Shown piece by piece: positions 39,986 through 49,439 of a DNA stretch of 64,000 bases. Each line of letters begins with the position of its first letter. Position 1 is the stretch's first letter. This DNA is from G020353115 sp964389685 (GTDB lineage: Bacteria; Bacteroidota; Bacteroidia; Bacteroidales; VadinHA17). A program made the position numbers and the translations under genes. The notes beneath the pieces are model-generated. The model saw only the letters and a list, made by a program, of their open reading frames with translations, ran no database searches and was not told where the DNA came from. The stretch is from the NCBI GenBank assembly GCA_964389685.1, contig CAYMFM010000001.1, positions 124,001-188,000 of the forward strand, given 5' to 3'.

Positions 39986-42091
39986 ATGACCATCTGGGGA
40001 TTGCATTTGCTTGACTTTATTCTGATCCTTTTGTTTATTGCTGTCATTTTGTGGTTGGGGAGAAGGGCTGCAAAAAAGAACAGGGATACAGAGGATTTTT
40101 TCCTGGCTGGCAGGAAACTCGGGAAATTTTACCAGTTTTTCCTGAATTTCGGGTGTTCCACAAATGCCGACCAGGCTGTGGCTGTCTCGAGGGAGGTCTA
40201 CAGGCAGGGCATCGGGGGCATGTGGATCCAGTTCCTGGTCCTGTTTCTCACACCCTTCTACTGGTTTAGCACATTCTTTTTCAGGCGTGTCCGGCTGACA
40301 ACCATCGGTGATTTCTTTTCCGAACGGTTCAGGAGCAAATTCCTGGGAGCTGCCTATGCCGTTTTTTTCCTGCTGCTCTCCGTTCTGGGAGGAGGTGTGG
40401 GTTATATGGTGGCCGCAAAGACCATGATGGCAATGACACCCAAACCGATTGAGTTATTTACTGAAGAGGAGCAGGCAAGCATTGCTCAGTTTCAGGAGTA
40501 CCAGGAGCTGCAATCAAAAATAGACCAGGGTTTGACTGTAGGAGAACAGACCCGGTATACTGTGTTGAACGAGAAAAACAAGCGTGGTGAGCTCCACTCG
40601 TTTGTCTCCTATACCGATCCACTATGGTTCTATTTTATCTATGCCCTTATCGTTGGTGTGTATACCATGCTTGGAGGATTTCGTGCTGCCGCCATTACCG
40701 ATGGAATACAGGGGATCCTGATCATTATCTTTTCGGCAATCCTGATCCCGGTCGGGCTATCCAGGATTGGTGGTTTCTCAGGCCTGCATGCCAGTGTTCC
40801 GGATTTTATGTTCGAATTGTTCGGATCCACCACCCTGAGTGAATATGCCTGGTATACCATTCTTGCCATGGTTCTGGCAAACCTGGTTTCCATCATTGCT
40901 GTTGCTTCCGGTATGCAGACAGCCGGATCGGCAACCAACGAAATGACTGCCCGCATCGGAATGATCGGTGGTATGTTTGCCAAACGAATTATCATGATAT
41001 TCTGGGCGCTGGCTGGTTTGCTGGCCATCGGATTGTTTGCAGGGCAATTGCACGACCCGGACCTGATCTGGGGATTCATGACCAAGAAGCTTCTTTTTCC
41101 GGGAGCCATCGGGCTGATGCTGATCGGTATACTGGCAGCAAACATGTCCACACTCGATGCCAGTTCCGTATCCTATTCCGCTTTGTTTATTAAGAATTTA
41201 TATAAGCCGTTTGTGTCTGAGAAGTCAGAAAAACACTATCTCTTCATTGGAAGGCTTGTAATTGCATTTACGCTGCTGGGGGGAATTGTCGTTGCCCTTT
41301 TTGTCAATAACCTGCTGGAGCTGTACAAATACATCATTTCCATACCTGCCATATTTGGAGCATCGATCTGGCTGGGATTCATCTGGCGCCGTTTAACCAA
41401 ATGGGCGGTGATCATTCAGGTGATTCTCTGTGCTGTCATTTATGCTGTTATTCCTAACCTGTTCCAGGGTCTGGATTCAGTGAAATACAATGAGAAATTT
41501 TTAATCGAAACAGCACAGAAGCAAATCACAGTATCTACCGAAGCATTAACGGAGGATGTCCAGTCAGGACTTGCAGATTATGTGGGGCAAAAAATTGAAA
41601 GGCAGCACGTTATACCACCGGTTGGAATATTGTTCGAACGGGTTGCCCGCATTGATCCTTCCGATCCGGAATCTGAAAAAGTGGGTATCGGAAGATTTGA
41701 GGCAGAGGTGTGGGTGCTGAGTTGGTTCGGGATCGACTTTACACACTTTAAAAAATCACAGCTGGTGGCAACACGGTTTTTCTTTGATGCCCTTTTTCCA
41801 ATCGTCCTGCTGGTATTGCTTTCTATGGTAACCAAACCGGTGGATAACCGTTCGCTGAATCGGTTTTTTGCAAAAATGCATACACCCGTCCAGCCCACTG
41901 CAGAGGAGGAAGAAAAAGCCATTGAAGCTTCCATTAACAATCCCGAACAGATAGAAAAAAGAAAACTGTTTCCTGGTTCGCAATGGGAACTGATGAAGCC
42001 AGGCAGATTGGATTATATTGGATTTGGCGGTAGCTGGATCCTGGTGGGGTTAGTCATTTTCCTCCTCTGGTTGATGGTGACGATACGATGA
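39986..42091 (+). CDS. Sodium:solute symporter (SSS family)
   Basis: A 701-residue membrane protein with about 13 transmembrane segments, beginning LHLLDFILILLFIAVILWLG. The core landmarks include DTEDFFLAGRKLGKFYQFFLNFGCSTNADQAVAVSREVYRQGIGGMW, YTMLGGFRAAAITDGIQGILIIIFSAI and GILAANMSTLDASSVSYSALFIKNLYKP, which has the SSS sodium-site pattern (A-x-M-S-S/T). Two hydrophilic insertions stand out: about residues 155-205 and 500-580, the second containing a long amphipathic stretch. They make it longer than the usual 500-550 residues. It probably imports a sugar or sugar acid with Na+ and is coupled to the AGE epimerase immediately upstream. Confidence 0.92.
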   Translation: MTIWGLHLLDFILILLFIAVILWLGRRAAKKNRDTEDFFLAGRKLGKFYQFFLNFGCSTNADQAVAVSREVYRQGIGGMWIQFLVLFLTPFYWFSTFFFRRVRLTTIGDFFSERFRSKFLGAAYAVFFLLLSVLGGGVGYMVAAKTMMAMTPKPIELFTEEEQASIAQFQEYQELQSKIDQGLTVGEQTRYTVLNEKNKRGELHSFVSYTDPLWFYFIYALIVGVYTMLGGFRAAAITDGIQGILIIIFSAILIPVGLSRIGGFSGLHASVPDFMFELFGSTTLSEYAWYTILAMVLANLVSIIAVASGMQTAGSATNEMTARIGMIGGMFAKRIIMIFWALAGLLAIGLFAGQLHDPDLIWGFMTKKLLFPGAIGLMLIGILAANMSTLDASSVSYSALFIKNLYKPFVSEKSEKHYLFIGRLVIAFTLLGGIVVALFVNNLLELYKYIISIPAIFGASIWLGFIWRRLTKWAVIIQVILCAVIYAVIPNLFQGLDSVKYNEKFLIETAQKQITVSTEALTEDVQSGLADYVGQKIERQHVIPPVGILFERVARIDPSDPESEKVGIGRFEAEVWVLSWFGIDFTHFKKSQLVATRFFFDALFPIVLLVLLSMVTKPVDNRSLNRFFAKMHTPVQPTAEEEEKAIEASINNPEQIEKRKLFPGSQWELMKPGRLDYIGFGGSWILVGLVIFLLWLMVTIR

Positions 42092-42135
42092 ATGAAATGT
42101 GTATTATTGCATTTATTCAAGTTGATATTTACTGT

Positions 42136-42177
42136 TGTCCCCCTTTTCAGAAAAGGGGGATAAAGGGGGATTTTAAA
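42136..42177. repeat. CCCCCTTTT/AAAAGGGGG element
   Basis: CCCCCTTTT-CAG-AAAAGGGGG hairpin followed by ATAAAGGGGGATTTT, in the 126-bp gap after the symporter. Related elements lie near 10775 and 56806. The copy at 56806 has a palindrome inserted in it. Confidence 0.6.
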
Positions 42178-42217
42178 AAAGCCCGACATAAAATATAAGC
42201 GCAAGCCAATTCACTGA

Positions 42218-44068
42218 ATGATGAAATTAACACTCTTTTATTTTGCACTACTCACATTCATTTTAACCGGTTCTTCGTGCCGGCAAAAAACAGGGCAATG
42301 TGTGGTCACAGGGGAACTGAAGAAATGGCATAAGGTGACATTGACCGTTACAGGACCACCGGTTCATGAACTGGATACGCCCAACCCCTTTCTTGATTAC
42401 AGGCTTAATGTGAATTTCAAACATGAAAACAGGAAATACCTGGTTCCTGGTTTCTATTCAGCAGACGGGAATGCGGCACAATCAGGTGCTTCCAAAGGTG
42501 AAAAATGGCAGGTCAGGTTTGTCCCGGATCAGGAAGGCAGGTGGGAATATATTGTATCATTCAGAAAAGGGGAAAGCATAGCCATCAGTGATGATCCCAA
42601 TACCGGAGAACCAGCAGGATTCGATGGTTTAGAAGGATCGTTCATCATCGGACCAACCGACAAAGAAGGAAGGGATCTGCGGGCTAAAGGTAAACTCCGG
42701 TATATTGGTGAACGATACCTTCACTTCGCGGAGACAGGAGAATATTTTCTGAAAGGCGGGGCGGACAGTCCCGAGAATTTCCTGGCTTATGTTGATTTTG
42801 ATGATACCTATTTCTCTGGTGATGAAATGAAAAGGAGCGGGGAAGCAACACCCAATATAAACCTGCATCGATATTCCAACCATCTGAAAGACTGGAATCC
42901 GGGGGATCCGAGCTGGCAGGACAACAAGGGGAAGAGCATTATTGGTGCCCTGAATTACCTTGCATCTGAAGGAATGAATTCTGTTTATTTCCTGACCCTG
43001 AATATCCAGGGTGACGGGAATGATGTCTGGCCCTATACCTCTCCTGATGAACGATACCGGTTCGATTGCAGCAAGCTGGATCAATGGGAGATCGTTTTCA
43101 GCCATATGGATAAGCTTGGGATAATGCTGCATATCGTCACCCAGGAGACTGAAAATGAGACCCTGCTTGACAATGGTGATACCGGTATTCAGCGAAAGCT
43201 GTATTACCGTGAACTGCTTGCACGGTTCAGCCACCACCTTGCCGTTACGTGGAATATGGGTGAGGAGAACGGACCTGCTGATTTTACCTCCGGAGGACAG
43301 TCGATTGAGCAACAAAAAGCGATGACCCGATACATGAAAGAGCATGATCCGTATGAGAATTTTGTGGTTATCCACACCCATTCAAACCCGAAATACCGGT
43401 ACAGGATCTTTGACCAGTTGACTGGCTATGCTTACCTTGATGGACCTTCTATACAGGTGGGTAACTTAATGAATGCTCATGAAGAAACATTGGTCTGGCT
43501 TGAAAAATCATCGAATGCGAAGAAGCAGTGGGTTGTGAATGTTGATGAGATCGGACCTGCCAGCAGGGGTGTTGATCCGGATGACCGGCAACCCAATAAC
43601 CTGGATAGCGTCAGGCGTTATGTTCTCTGGGCAAACCTGATGGCCGGAGGAGGTGGTGTGGAATGGTATTTTGGATACGATAATCATGATAATGACCTGA
43701 ACTGTGAAGACTGGCGTTCCCGTGACCATCTTTGGGGACAGACCAGAATTGCACTGGAGTTTTTTCACCACTATTTACCATTCCAGGAGATGGTGAGCAT
43801 GGATACACTGACGACATCTGAAACCGATTATTGCCTGGCACGCCCTGGTAACATCTATGCCATCTATCTGCCTGATGGGGGAACAACCGATTTGGATCTT
43901 TCAGACAGTAACGAACGATTTACTGTCAGATGGTTTAATACAAGGGCAGGTGGAGAGATGATCCTGGGATCGGTGACCGAAATAAAGGGAGGAACTGTTG
44001 TGTCCCTCGGGGATCCTCCGGAGCATAGTGAAAAAGACTGGGCAGTGTTGATCGAACGAGTCAATTGA
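42218..44068 (+). CDS. DUF5060-type glycoside-hydrolase-like lipoprotein
   Basis: A 616-residue lipoprotein; the signal ends in a TGSSC lipobox (Cys21). The N-terminal DUF5060 beta-sandwich follows: VTGELKKWHKVTLTVTGPPVHELDTPNPFLDYRLNVNFKHENRKYLVPGFYSADGNA, WQVRFVPDQEGRWEYIVSF. Then a TIM-barrel-like domain begins with YLHFAETGEYFLKGGADSPENFLAY and includes MHIVTQETENETLLD, WNMGEENG with candidate acid Glu, and VVNVDEIGPA with the nucleophile candidate. A C-terminal collagen-binding-like beta domain ends it (TVRWFNTRAGGEM). The family includes apiosidase-like and uncharacterised surface glycosidases. It follows the symporter by 126 bp and probably acts outside the cytoplasm on the substrate. 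Confidence 0.82.
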   Translation: MMKLTLFYFALLTFILTGSSCRQKTGQCVVTGELKKWHKVTLTVTGPPVHELDTPNPFLDYRLNVNFKHENRKYLVPGFYSADGNAAQSGASKGEKWQVRFVPDQEGRWEYIVSFRKGESIAISDDPNTGEPAGFDGLEGSFIIGPTDKEGRDLRAKGKLRYIGERYLHFAETGEYFLKGGADSPENFLAYVDFDDTYFSGDEMKRSGEATPNINLHRYSNHLKDWNPGDPSWQDNKGKSIIGALNYLASEGMNSVYFLTLNIQGDGNDVWPYTSPDERYRFDCSKLDQWEIVFSHMDKLGIMLHIVTQETENETLLDNGDTGIQRKLYYRELLARFSHHLAVTWNMGEENGPADFTSGGQSIEQQKAMTRYMKEHDPYENFVVIHTHSNPKYRYRIFDQLTGYAYLDGPSIQVGNLMNAHEETLVWLEKSSNAKKQWVVNVDEIGPASRGVDPDDRQPNNLDSVRRYVLWANLMAGGGGVEWYFGYDNHDNDLNCEDWRSRDHLWGQTRIALEFFHHYLPFQEMVSMDTLTTSETDYCLARPGNIYAIYLPDGGTTDLDLSDSNERFTVRWFNTRAGGEMILGSVTEIKGGTVVSLGDPPEHSEKDWAVLIERVN

Positions 44069-44079
44069 TGAAAATTTCA

Positions 44080-44135
44080 GGCCGCTCCCAGCCGGGCAGG
44101 CCTACGGAGCTCTGATAATATTTCAATCTGAATCA
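44080..44135. repeat. GCTCC-TACGGAGC repeat with an inserted palindrome
   Basis: AGGCCGCTCC and CTACGGAGCTCTGATAATATTTC are split by CAGCCGGGCAGGC. The uninterrupted version is at 50430-50470. This explains the gap between two operon genes. Confidence 0.6.
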
Positions 44136-44160
44136 ATTAGTAGACACAGTAAAAAACATA

Positions 44161-45753
44161 ATGGAAATCGAAATAAAAACCGGGAAACCTGAATTTGACA
44201 GTTTCTATCCGCTGGTCAAATCCTTTCTTGAAAAAGATGTGCTGGAAGTCAATATCGATGGACAGAAGATCCGGGGATACCGCTCACCGGATACGCGGTC
44301 AATATGGATCAGGGATTATTCTGATATTCTGCGCGCTGTAAAATATTTTGAACATGACCTGACCAGCACCATTCGTCATTTTGCTGATAATCAAAATAGA
44401 CAGGGACGGATTTTTGATTATTTTACCACCTTCCCTGAAAAACTTCCGTGCGAGAAGGAGAACTGGACAAAATATGTCAGGGTACCCGTAGAAGCGGATG
44501 TTGAATACCGGTTTGTAAAAGCAACATACCTTGCCTGGCAGGCAACCGGTGATGATGAATTCCTCCAGGAGATGATCCCTTCCCTGGAAAAGGCATTGAC
44601 CTATGTATTGCATCATTCGCCCTATTGGGATAAAAAGGCAGGCCTGGTAAAAAGACCCTATACGATCGACACCTGGGATTTTGCATATAACGCTGGAAAA
44701 CACGAATGGCTGCAGTTTCAAATCGATGATGATACCTTCTGGGGCTTCATGCACGGGGATAACAGCGGGTATTATGAAGCCTTTCTGATCATGTCCCTTT
44801 TCCATGATTATTTTACCAGAAGCGGATTAGCCGACCAATGGAGAGCAAGGGCAGCTGCGTTACGCGAAGCGATGAACAGAACGTGTTGGAACGGTTCATA
44901 TTATACCCATTTTGTGAAAATCGATCCGGTATCCATTCCGGGAGTGGAAGAATCCGTTCAGCTTAGCCTGAGCAATCCGATGAATATCAACCGGGGAGTT
45001 GCCAGCCACGAAATGGCGCGGTCCATCATTCAGGAATACCGGAAACGACATGCAGAAAAGGCCAGTTTTGCTGAATGGTACTCCATTGACCCACCCTTTC
45101 CGGATGGGATCTTCGGTGACGATAAACTGGTGAAAGGCGCTTACGTCAATGGCGGAATCATGCCCATAGTAGGAGGAGAACTTGCCCGTGCAGCATTCGA
45201 TCATGGTTTTGAGGAGTATGCAATCAGTATATTAAAACAATATTACCGGATGATTTCCGAGACGGGCGAAACCTACCTCTGGTATTTTCCGGATGGAAAA
45301 CCATCCTCCGTGGAAACCAGTACAAGTCCGGATGCAGAACCCACTGACGGCTGGGGCTCCAGCGCAATGCTCCATGCACTCATTGAAGGATTGGCAGGAG
45401 TTACCGATCACCATAAAATGTTGCAAAAAATTGAGCTCTCACCGCGATGGTATGCTGCCTGTATCTCCAGGGCGGAGGTGAAGGTTAGTTATGCAGCTTC
45501 CGGTTGTAGTATTCGTTATTCCTATGTTTTGCAAGAGAACCGCTTGTTATTGGAGGTGGAAGCCACCGCTACCGAAGTTGATTTTCATGTCTTGATACCG
45601 GAGACTTCATCCGTATCCCGGGTTGAAGCGAACGGAACAGCTATATTCTTCAGAATGATCCTTATTGAAAAAAGCAATTACGTTGATTTTACAGTCAATA
45701 TTAAGAAAAAGAGCACCATTAAAATTAATTTAGTGAGGAAAGAAAATGAATAG
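44161..45753 (+). CDS. (alpha/alpha)6-barrel glycosidase, cytoplasmic
   Basis: A 530-residue protein without a signal peptide. It carries six-hairpin glycosidase features: IWIRDYSDILRAVKYFEHDLTS near residue 43, PVEADVEYRFVKATYLAWQATGDDEFLQEMIPSLEKAL (W-x-x-T-G-D/G and helical pair), WDFAYNAGKHEWLQFQIDDDTFWGFMHGDNSGYYEAFLIM, and VNGGIMPIVGGELARAAFDHGFEEYAISILKQYYRM, with a C-terminal beta domain. It resembles amylo-alpha-1,6-glucosidase, GH63 and GH78/GH95 barrels but I cannot assign a GH number. Two Asp/Glu-rich loops (QIDDDT, VEAD) could hold the catalytic pair. It overlaps the next gene by eight bases, so the products are cotranslated. Confidence 0.72.
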   Translation: MEIEIKTGKPEFDSFYPLVKSFLEKDVLEVNIDGQKIRGYRSPDTRSIWIRDYSDILRAVKYFEHDLTSTIRHFADNQNRQGRIFDYFTTFPEKLPCEKENWTKYVRVPVEADVEYRFVKATYLAWQATGDDEFLQEMIPSLEKALTYVLHHSPYWDKKAGLVKRPYTIDTWDFAYNAGKHEWLQFQIDDDTFWGFMHGDNSGYYEAFLIMSLFHDYFTRSGLADQWRARAAALREAMNRTCWNGSYYTHFVKIDPVSIPGVEESVQLSLSNPMNINRGVASHEMARSIIQEYRKRHAEKASFAEWYSIDPPFPDGIFGDDKLVKGAYVNGGIMPIVGGELARAAFDHGFEEYAISILKQYYRMISETGETYLWYFPDGKPSSVETSTSPDAEPTDGWGSSAMLHALIEGLAGVTDHHKMLQKIELSPRWYAACISRAEVKVSYAASGCSIRYSYVLQENRLLLEVEATATEVDFHVLIPETSSVSRVEANGTAIFFRMILIEKSNYVDFTVNIKKKSTIKINLVRKENE

Positions 45754-47026
45754 AAATCAGTTTCTTACTACCCTGGGTACACTTACCGGAGGAACATTGC
45801 TGGCAAGACCCGCTCTGGCTGACTGTTTGCTCCCGGGTGAACAGGCAAAAAAGATTACCGATGAAACATCCTTCTGGAAGTTTGTTAGAGAACAGTTTCT
45901 TTTTCCTGAAGACTACAGCTACCTGAACACTGGTGGAATTGGTGCGGTGCCCCTCCTTGTCCTGAATCGTGTAAAAACATCGATGGATAAAATGGAAATT
46001 TATCCCAGGCCCGGACATGATCATGAAAAGTGGCTCATGGCAAAAGAGACCTGCTGCAAATTGCTCGGGGATGATTGTGTTAAAGAAGAGCTGGCTTTTA
46101 CCAGCACGGCAACCGAGGGGATCAACATCGTTATTAACGGATTGCATTTAGAACCTGGCGATGAAGTGATAACCTCCACCCACGAACATCCTGCACTCCA
46201 TATTCCATTACTAAACCAGGTAAAAAGCAGGGGAGTCGTATTACGAACTTTTCATCCTGACATGGAAAACGGTTACGGAAATGTTCAGCGGATCAGTGAA
46301 TTGATCACACGCAAGACCAGGCTTATTTTCATCAGCCATGTTACATGCACAACAGGACAGGTTTTTCCCATCAAAGAGATTGCAGGCCTGGCAAAATCAA
46401 AGGGGATCCTGTTTGCTGTCGATGGAGCGCAGGCAGTTGGTCAAATACCGGTTGACCTCAAAAATTTTGGTGTTGACTGTTATACTTTTAGCGGACACAA
46501 ATGGATGCTTGGTCCTAAACGTACGGGTGTTCTGTTTGTAAACAACAACAAACTGGAAGCCATCCAACCGGTAACCGTTGGAGCATATTCGGATGACGGG
46601 TATGATACTGAATCCAGAATATTAACATATCATCCTACTGCTCAGCGGTTTGAATACGGTACACAGAATGAATCACTCTTTCATGGTTTTCAGGAAGGAG
46701 CTGAGTTTATCCTGACCATAGGGCTCCAACGGATTATCGAACGAAACAGGAAAATGGCTGAGGCATTCTATCATGGATTGGAAAATCTTTCAGCAATAAC
46801 AATCCTCTCCCCCGAAGAGGAGAAATACCGCTCATCAATGATCACCTTCAAAAGCAAATCACATGATAACGGAGAGATAGCGTCCTATCTGTCCGGGAAG
46901 AGGATCCGCGTACGGGTTGTGAATGAAGCCAACCTGGGAGGGATCAGGGTCTCCTTCCATCTCTATAATGATGATTCAGATGTGGAAAAGATCCTGTCGG
47001 AGATTGAAAAATTTGTTACTGCGTAA
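45746..47026 (+). CDS. Class-V aminotransferase-like PLP enzyme
   Basis: A 426-residue protein overlapping the previous gene. A short hydrophobic start (MNRNQFLTTLGTLTGGTLLARPALA) looks like a signal or Tat-like leader lacking RR, so location is uncertain. The fold-type-I landmarks are YLNTGGIGAVPLLV, FTSTATEGINIVINGL, STHEHPALHIPLL, HVTCTTGQVFPIKEIAGLAKSKGILFAVDGAQAVGQIPVDL and YTFSGHKWMLGPKRTGVLFV, in which the Lys of SGHKW binds PLP. These match isopenicillin-N epimerase / selenocysteine-lyase-like members. Such enzymes epimerise, desulfurise or transaminate amino acids. Its presence in a sugar operon is unusual and suggests an amino-sugar or amino-acid-linked substrate. Confidence 0.85.
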   Translation: MNRNQFLTTLGTLTGGTLLARPALADCLLPGEQAKKITDETSFWKFVREQFLFPEDYSYLNTGGIGAVPLLVLNRVKTSMDKMEIYPRPGHDHEKWLMAKETCCKLLGDDCVKEELAFTSTATEGINIVINGLHLEPGDEVITSTHEHPALHIPLLNQVKSRGVVLRTFHPDMENGYGNVQRISELITRKTRLIFISHVTCTTGQVFPIKEIAGLAKSKGILFAVDGAQAVGQIPVDLKNFGVDCYTFSGHKWMLGPKRTGVLFVNNNKLEAIQPVTVGAYSDDGYDTESRILTYHPTAQRFEYGTQNESLFHGFQEGAEFILTIGLQRIIERNRKMAEAFYHGLENLSAITILSPEEEKYRSSMITFKSKSHDNGEIASYLSGKRIRVRVVNEANLGGIRVSFHLYNDDSDVEKILSEIEKFVTA

Positions 47027-47036
47027 AATAAAATGT

Positions 47037-49391
47037 ATGAAAATAAGCGACGCGTTAAAGAATATTAAAAAAATTAGTTATCCTGATACTTCTCCCCGGG
47101 TGGTTGAACGATCCATCGACCTCCTTAACGCATTCATCTCTTCTTCAGAGATGGTAATTGAACCGGTAAAGAAAGTGCTGCCCGATGAGAAGGCATTTGT
47201 GGTAGCCGTAGCAACTTCGTCCCGGCTAAAAGAGTTTGGGATAAAGAAACCCCTGAAGCCGAAGGATGTGTTTGTCTATATTCTGCTTCGGAAAAACGGA
47301 ACAGGCTACTGCGTAAGTTCTCATACCCGGTATCTCTTTTCCTTTGTTAACCATTTGATCCACCATATGGATGAATGGAGTATTGATGCGATTAATTGCG
47401 GAAAATGGATTACCCCATCATTTACCTGGCAAAGAGTTTCATACGATTATTTTCTTACCCAGCAGGGAAGGATACAATATAGATTAAACCGGGCGAGCTA
47501 TGTTGCCGAACTTGCCCGGTTGGGTTTTACACACATCGAAGTGAATGGACTGGCATTTCCGATGGGATTGGAAACCGGACCGAAGGGAGAGGCTTACCCC
47601 ATGTTCTATACCTACTGCCCTGCCCTGGATCAATTTGTCTCTAGCCGGCTGAATAAAGGATTGTATCCCAATGATTACCTTTCAGCTAATCTTACGTTCT
47701 TGAAGCAAAATGCAAAACAGGCAGTTGAGTATGGTTTGGTACCCGGGTTGCTCTGTTTTGAACCCAGATCGGTACCCGAGCAGTTTTTTCATGAATATCC
47801 GATGCTCCGGGGAGCAAGAGTCGATCATCCCTTCAGAAGCTTTAAACCCAGGTATAACATGACCATAACCCATCCGCTCGTTCGACAACATTATGCCGAA
47901 TTGATCCGGAACCTCATGCAGGAAGTTCCAGAATTGGGATTTATCACCATCTGGACCAACGATAGCGGTGCAGGGTTTGAACATACAAAATCGCTGTATG
48001 TCGGTCGGAACGGGGGTGCATACCTTATCAGGGAATGGAAAGATGATGCGGAGATCTCACGATTAGCCGGAGAGAATGCATTGCGCTTCTTCCGGGTGCT
48101 CAGAGACGAAGCCCGCAAGGTTAATCCCAGTTTCAGGGTAATTACCCGAATGGAATCATTTTACGGCGAACATGAAACCATCTGGAACGGGCTAAGTGAT
48201 GGACTGGAAATTGAAACTTCCTCACTTCTGGCAAAGGGATGGGAAATGCCCTACAGACATCCGAAGTACAGGGATTCGAACCAGATTAATGCAGGTACAG
48301 TGTACCAGATGGATTTTGATCAACGGGAAAAAGAATTGTCAGAGGAGCTTGTGAAAAGGGAAAGCGCTGCCCATTTTTATTTTTCAGCCGGACCACATTC
48401 CATGTTTGACCCGCTGATCGGCATCCCCTATCCATCCCTTACCTGCAAGAGACTAAGAACATTGCATGAGAACGGAGTTGACCTTCTCGCCTGTACCGGA
48501 GGAATCGTACCACCTGAATTGGTGCCCCATGATATCAACCAGGAGGTAATCCATTCATTTCAGTATGATCCGAATATGGATGTTGATGCGTTCCTTGAGA
48601 AAACAGCTTTGAAATGGACCGAAGGTGGGGATGCTAATGTGCTGCTAAAAGCATGGAAGCTTACCGAAGAGGCTATCCTGGCATTCCCGAATGTCACACC
48701 CCTCTATTCCACCTTTGGCTTTACCTGGTACAGGTTATGGGCACGTCCCCTCGTACCCGATATTGAAAAAATTCCACAGGACCAGAGAGAGTATTACGAA
48801 CATTTCATGTGTACAACTCCTCATAATCCGAACAATGTGGATCTCAGCAGGGATGTGCTGTTCTATCTAACTGACCCTGATAAAAGCAAACATGACATGG
48901 AACGGATCGATGCCAATGCCTGGGATCCACTGGATAAAGCCATTAATGTTCTTGAACAGGCGCTGAATAAAGCAACACCAGATCCGGGGGAAAGAAACGT
49001 TTTGTATGATCAGTGGATACGGATCAAAGCCCTGAAATGCTGGATGACGACACAAAGAAACATCGCTGCATGGATCACAGGTGTCTATGGGTACATGAAT
49101 GCAAAGAGTGAGAAATCAAAATTAAAAGAACGCAAAAGGGTGACGGACCTGATCCAACGTGAGATCGAAAATTCGAAAATTCTCCACGAACTTTTTGATT
49201 CAGGAGTCGAATTTATGGCAATGACGGACCAGGGAGAAACACCGTTAATCTATGGAAAAAACCTGAAAAAACTGCTGAAGGTGAGAATTTCATTGATGGA
49301 AAAACACATGCATGATGAGCCATTCATTGATCACGGATACATGGAAAGAAAAGCAGGAGAACCATCCAAACCCTCTGCCGCCCACTCTTAG
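47037..49391 (+). CDS. Large unassigned TIM-barrel protein, putative glycoside hydrolase
   Basis: The frame opens within the previous gene, but ATG 47037, ten bases after its stop, fits best and gives 784 residues. The N-terminal 120 residues resemble the alpha/beta domain preceding GH20/GH67 barrels (VRNGTG-like LLRKNGTGYCVSSHTRYLFSFVNHLI). A barrel-like region follows: YDYFLTQQGRIQYRLNRASYVAELARLGFTHIEVNGLAFPMG, LVPGLLCFEPRSVPEQF, ITIWTNDSGAGFEH, FRVITRMESFYGEHETIW. NDSGAG and RMESFYGE may carry acidic catalytic residues. A C-terminal helical domain (ALNKATPDPGERNVLYDQWIRIKALKCWMTTQRNIAAW) resembles the helical tail of GH67-type enzymes. No signal peptide. I cannot place it in a known family; the GH call is inferred. 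Confidence 0.6.
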   Translation: MKISDALKNIKKISYPDTSPRVVERSIDLLNAFISSSEMVIEPVKKVLPDEKAFVVAVATSSRLKEFGIKKPLKPKDVFVYILLRKNGTGYCVSSHTRYLFSFVNHLIHHMDEWSIDAINCGKWITPSFTWQRVSYDYFLTQQGRIQYRLNRASYVAELARLGFTHIEVNGLAFPMGLETGPKGEAYPMFYTYCPALDQFVSSRLNKGLYPNDYLSANLTFLKQNAKQAVEYGLVPGLLCFEPRSVPEQFFHEYPMLRGARVDHPFRSFKPRYNMTITHPLVRQHYAELIRNLMQEVPELGFITIWTNDSGAGFEHTKSLYVGRNGGAYLIREWKDDAEISRLAGENALRFFRVLRDEARKVNPSFRVITRMESFYGEHETIWNGLSDGLEIETSSLLAKGWEMPYRHPKYRDSNQINAGTVYQMDFDQREKELSEELVKRESAAHFYFSAGPHSMFDPLIGIPYPSLTCKRLRTLHENGVDLLACTGGIVPPELVPHDINQEVIHSFQYDPNMDVDAFLEKTALKWTEGGDANVLLKAWKLTEEAILAFPNVTPLYSTFGFTWYRLWARPLVPDIEKIPQDQREYYEHFMCTTPHNPNNVDLSRDVLFYLTDPDKSKHDMERIDANAWDPLDKAINVLEQALNKATPDPGERNVLYDQWIRIKALKCWMTTQRNIAAWITGVYGYMNAKSEKSKLKERKRVTDLIQREIENSKILHELFDSGVEFMAMTDQGETPLIYGKNLKKLLKVRISLMEKHMHDEPFIDHGYMERKAGEPSKPSAAHS

Positions 49392-49439
49392 CGGGAGTCT
49401 GGCAGATTTGATCGCCTGTTTACTAAATGCTTTATTACC

